Shown one piece after another: positions 14,737 to 16,616 of a stretch of 16,616 nucleotides of DNA. Under the pieces are notes generated by a model. The model did not search any database. It saw only the letters and a program-made list of their open reading frames with translations, and was not told the DNA's origin. The DNA is taken from the NCBI GenBank assembly GCA_002494975.1, contig DADI01000050.1:6138-22753 (forward strand). Reading direction: 5' to 3'. Source of the stretch: Euryarchaeota archaeon UBA556. Lineage in GTDB: Archaea > Thermoplasmatota > Poseidoniia > Poseidoniales > Thalassarchaeaceae. Position numbers and translations under genes: made by a program. Each line of letters begins with the position of its first letter. Position 1 is the first letter of the stretch.

Positions 14737-15852
14737 ATGGCAACAATCGAGGAACAAATTAAGTCACTCGAAGATGAGATTGGTAAAACTCAGAAAAATA
14801 AAGCTACAAATGCGCATATTGGTAAACTAAAAGCAAAGATTGCAGCGTTAAGAGCACGTAAGGAAAAAGCACAAGCTCATGCAAAGGCTAGTGGTGGCGG
14901 GCCAGGATTCGAAGTTAAAAAATCTGGAGATGCTTCGGTCGCATTAGTTGGTTTCCCTAGTGTTGGTAAGTCTAGCCTGATATCTCAATTAACTGAAGTT
15001 GAGTCGGAAGTGGGGAATTTCGCATTTACTACCTTGACTTGTATACCTGGTTTAATGGAGCATAGAGGAGCTAAAATTCAGATTCTTGACTTGCCTGGCC
15101 TGATTAAAGGAGCTTCTGATGGTAAAGGGAGAGGAAAAGAAATTCTGAATGTCATAAGAGGAGCTGACATGGTTCTGTATGTGTTAGATCCTTTTCAAGA
15201 ATCGCATTTCGACATTCTCGATTTAGAATTATGGAAATCTGGTATGAGATTAAATCAAAAAGAACCTCAAGTATTTATCACTAGATCTAATAGAGGAGGA
15301 ATTGTAGTAAGATCAACGGTAAAACAAACAAATCTAACTCATGAAGAGATACAAGAAATTGTAAGAAGTTTTGGAATTGTTTCAGCAACAGTGACACTAA
15401 GAACAAATGTCACTGACGATCATATTGTAGATACATTAGCAGGTAATAGAGTATACAGTAATGCAGTAGTAGTAATCAATAAAGTTGACTTAGCTAATGA
15501 GGATGACATCCAAAGAACAATGGAAATGATACCTCATAATTGGCCGGTATTACAAGTTTCTGCAAAAACAGGGACAGGGATAGATAATATGAAAGATTTC
15601 ATATTTGAAAATTTACATTTTATGTCCGTTTATCTGAAGCCACAGGGACAAGAAGCGGACTTAGTCGAACCTTTAATTATCAAAGATACATCTACTGTGA
15701 GAGATGTTTGTGCTAAATTACATAGAGATTTTGTAAGAAAATTTAGATACTCTAGAGTAAAAGGACCTAGTGGAAAATTTGATTGGCAAAGAGTCGGATT
15801 AGACCATAGACTGAAGGATGGAGACATTCTATCTATAATTTTAAGAAGATAA
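14737..15852 (+). CDS. drg: DRG-family (Rbg) GTPase with TGS domain
   Basis: DRG proteins are ribosome-associated GTPases conserved in archaea and eukaryotes. The 371-residue protein begins with a Lys-rich coiled helix (1-50), then a Gly-rich linker. G1 is GFPSVGKSS (72-80), the switch II G3 motif is DLPGLIKGASDGKGRG (118-133), and G4 is NKVD (248-251). An S5D2L-like insertion lies between G3 and G4. A TGS domain spans about residues 297-371, beginning near VYLKPQGQ and ending DGDILSIILRR. FTTLTCIPG and the conserved N-terminal KKxK-type helix are typical of DRG1/DRG2. The length matches the family (about 365-370). It appears monocistronic, driven by a near-leaderless promoter, and is followed 54 bases later by tatC. 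Confidence 0.97.
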   Translation: MATIEEQIKSLEDEIGKTQKNKATNAHIGKLKAKIAALRARKEKAQAHAKASGGGPGFEVKKSGDASVALVGFPSVGKSSLISQLTEVESEVGNFAFTTLTCIPGLMEHRGAKIQILDLPGLIKGASDGKGRGKEILNVIRGADMVLYVLDPFQESHFDILDLELWKSGMRLNQKEPQVFITRSNRGGIVVRSTVKQTNLTHEEIQEIVRSFGIVSATVTLRTNVTDDHIVDTLAGNRVYSNAVVVINKVDLANEDDIQRTMEMIPHNWPVLQVSAKTGTGIDNMKDFIFENLHFMSVYLKPQGQEADLVEPLIIKDTSTVRDVCAKLHRDFVRKFRYSRVKGPSGKFDWQRVGLDHRLKDGDILSIILRR

Positions 15853-15906
15853 GAATGAGTAAACCTCAGAGCGATGTATTCACGAATAGAACCTCTACGG
15901 AATAAC

Positions 15907-16616
15907 ATGAACGAACGGCCCGGAGACATGGTTCCAATGGCCGAATTGGTAGGTTTAATTGATTATTTGAAGCGAAAGATAAAACTATTCATTGCAGTTT
16001 TTGTAGCCGGGATGATTCTAGGTTATCCATTTTCAGGAGAAATTATTGATTGGATGATGAATATGGATGGATATTTGCCAAATGGAGTAGAATTAATAAT
16101 ATTACAACCAATGGAAGTTATTTTACTTCGATTGAGTATAGCTACGAAAATAGGATTTATCCTAACCTTCGGATTAATAATCTCAGATCTAGCATTAAAT
16201 GGGAGAGAAATATTTGCTGCGGCTAAAAGAGAGAAGATAAACAAAAGTAAACCTAGATTTTTCCAATTTACGATAGCGCTCATTTCGGCTTTTGGACTCG
16301 CCATAGTTGGAGGCATTTATGCACACAAAATATTGATACCAATGCTTCTTGAATTCTTAGCAAATGATGCCACTAATATAGGATTATCAAATACTTGGCA
16401 ATTACAATCTTGGATGGGATTCATAGTAGGGCTATTCTTCGGGTCAATAATCAGTTTTCAAACACCCTTGCTAGTATGGATATTGCTAAGAAATGGAATT
16501 GTTAGTAGGGTTATCATAACAGAAAATAGGGGTATTATTTGGTTTACCGCTATTGTATTAGGGGCATTGCTATCCCCTCCTGATCCACTATCAATGTTCC
16601 TAGTAGGAGGACCAAT
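15907..16616 (+). CDS. tatC: TatC, twin-arginine translocase subunit, cut by the right edge
   Basis: TatC is the membrane receptor for folded proteins with twin-arginine signals. The frame from ATG 15907 stays open for 236 codons to the edge. Hydrophobic segments lie at about 25-42, 72-98, 121-139, 168-194 and 208-222, with a sixth expected beyond residue 226. ILQPMEVILLRLSIATKIGF (65-84) corresponds to the family's sPxExFxxxxKxxxxxG region. SFQTPLLVWILLRNGIVS (183-200) matches the FExPxxxxxLxxxGIV helix, and SPPDPLSMFLVGGP (223-236) matches the TPPD motif. It is divergent: the first cytoplasmic HLxELRxRL motif reads LIDYLKRKI, and the conserved glutamate of helix four is Gln (Q185). No tatA is present in this window. 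Confidence 0.85.
   Translation, partial: MNERPGDMVPMAELVGLIDYLKRKIKLFIAVFVAGMILGYPFSGEIIDWMMNMDGYLPNGVELIILQPMEVILLRLSIATKIGFILTFGLIISDLALNGREIFAAAKREKINKSKPRFFQFTIALISAFGLAIVGGIYAHKILIPMLLEFLANDATNIGLSNTWQLQSWMGFIVGLFFGSIISFQTPLLVWILLRNGIVSRVIITENRGIIWFTAIVLGALLSPPDPLSMFLVGGP

Noticed and set aside
15855..15905. A 16-residue frame (MSKPQSDVFTNRTSTE) between the DRG gene and tatC
   Set aside because: It is very short, has ordinary composition, no clear ribosome binding site and no family resemblance. It is more simply the spacer ahead of tatC.
1..16616. Mobile elements, CRISPR arrays, phage genes or toxin-antitoxin pairs
   Set aside because: I saw no repeats of suitable length, transposase motifs or small paired genes. 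The two tRNAs are not flanked by integrase genes or repeated attachment-like sequence.

Overview
The window looks like a chromosomal segment of a planktonic euryarchaeon, most likely of the Marine Group II type (Poseidoniales). This is an inference from gene content, not a database result. The archaeal side is shown by ABCE1/RLI, a DRG-family GTPase with a TGS domain, a short archaeal-type triosephosphate isomerase, an archaeal-type NMN adenylyltransferase, a tiny eL41-like ribosomal protein, and TATA boxes about 26 bases ahead of start codons. Bacterial-style genes (sucCD, grpE, tatC, a family-5 solute-binding lipoprotein) are mixed in, as is common in that group. The DNA is AT-rich and densely coded, and I see no mobile element, CRISPR array or prophage.

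Layout. Positions 1-422 (minus) hold the N-terminus of a peptide-type ABC-transporter binding lipoprotein, cut by the window edge. An AT-rich gap with oligo-T tracts follows, then tRNA-Ala(GGC) on the minus strand. A single TATA-like element between this tRNA and the next gene is placed to serve both directions. On the plus strand come a SprT/WLM-like zinc protease, an unknown membrane protein, tRNA-Arg(TCT) and a 35-residue eL41-like gene. On the minus strand lie triosephosphate isomerase and a sugar-phosphate nucleotidyltransferase. The plus strand then runs sucC-sucD, two different squalene/phytoene synthases in tandem, ABCE1, grpE and a large lipoprotein with an esterase-like motif. A minus-strand pair (NMN adenylyltransferase and an unknown 228-residue protein) abuts the lipoprotein gene. 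The window closes with a plus-strand DRG GTPase and a divergent TatC, cut by the right edge.

How the genes fit together. Most are housekeeping: ribosome recycling (ABCE1), translation (eL41, DRG, two tRNAs), central carbon metabolism (TPI, SucCD), NAD synthesis, chaperone exchange (GrpE), nucleotide-sugar supply and C30/C40 isoprenoid synthesis. The two exported lipoproteins, about 11 kb apart, carry the same short cysteine-bounded motif right after the lipid-anchor cysteine. Several genes appear to be transcribed as leaderless mRNAs, which helped choose start codons. No obviously new multi-gene system is visible. The main items for follow-up are the tandem prenyl synthases with an unusual N-terminal extension, the divergent TatC, the altered motif in the NadM-like protein, the U37-bearing tRNA-Ala, and the unknown membrane and NadM-partner proteins.
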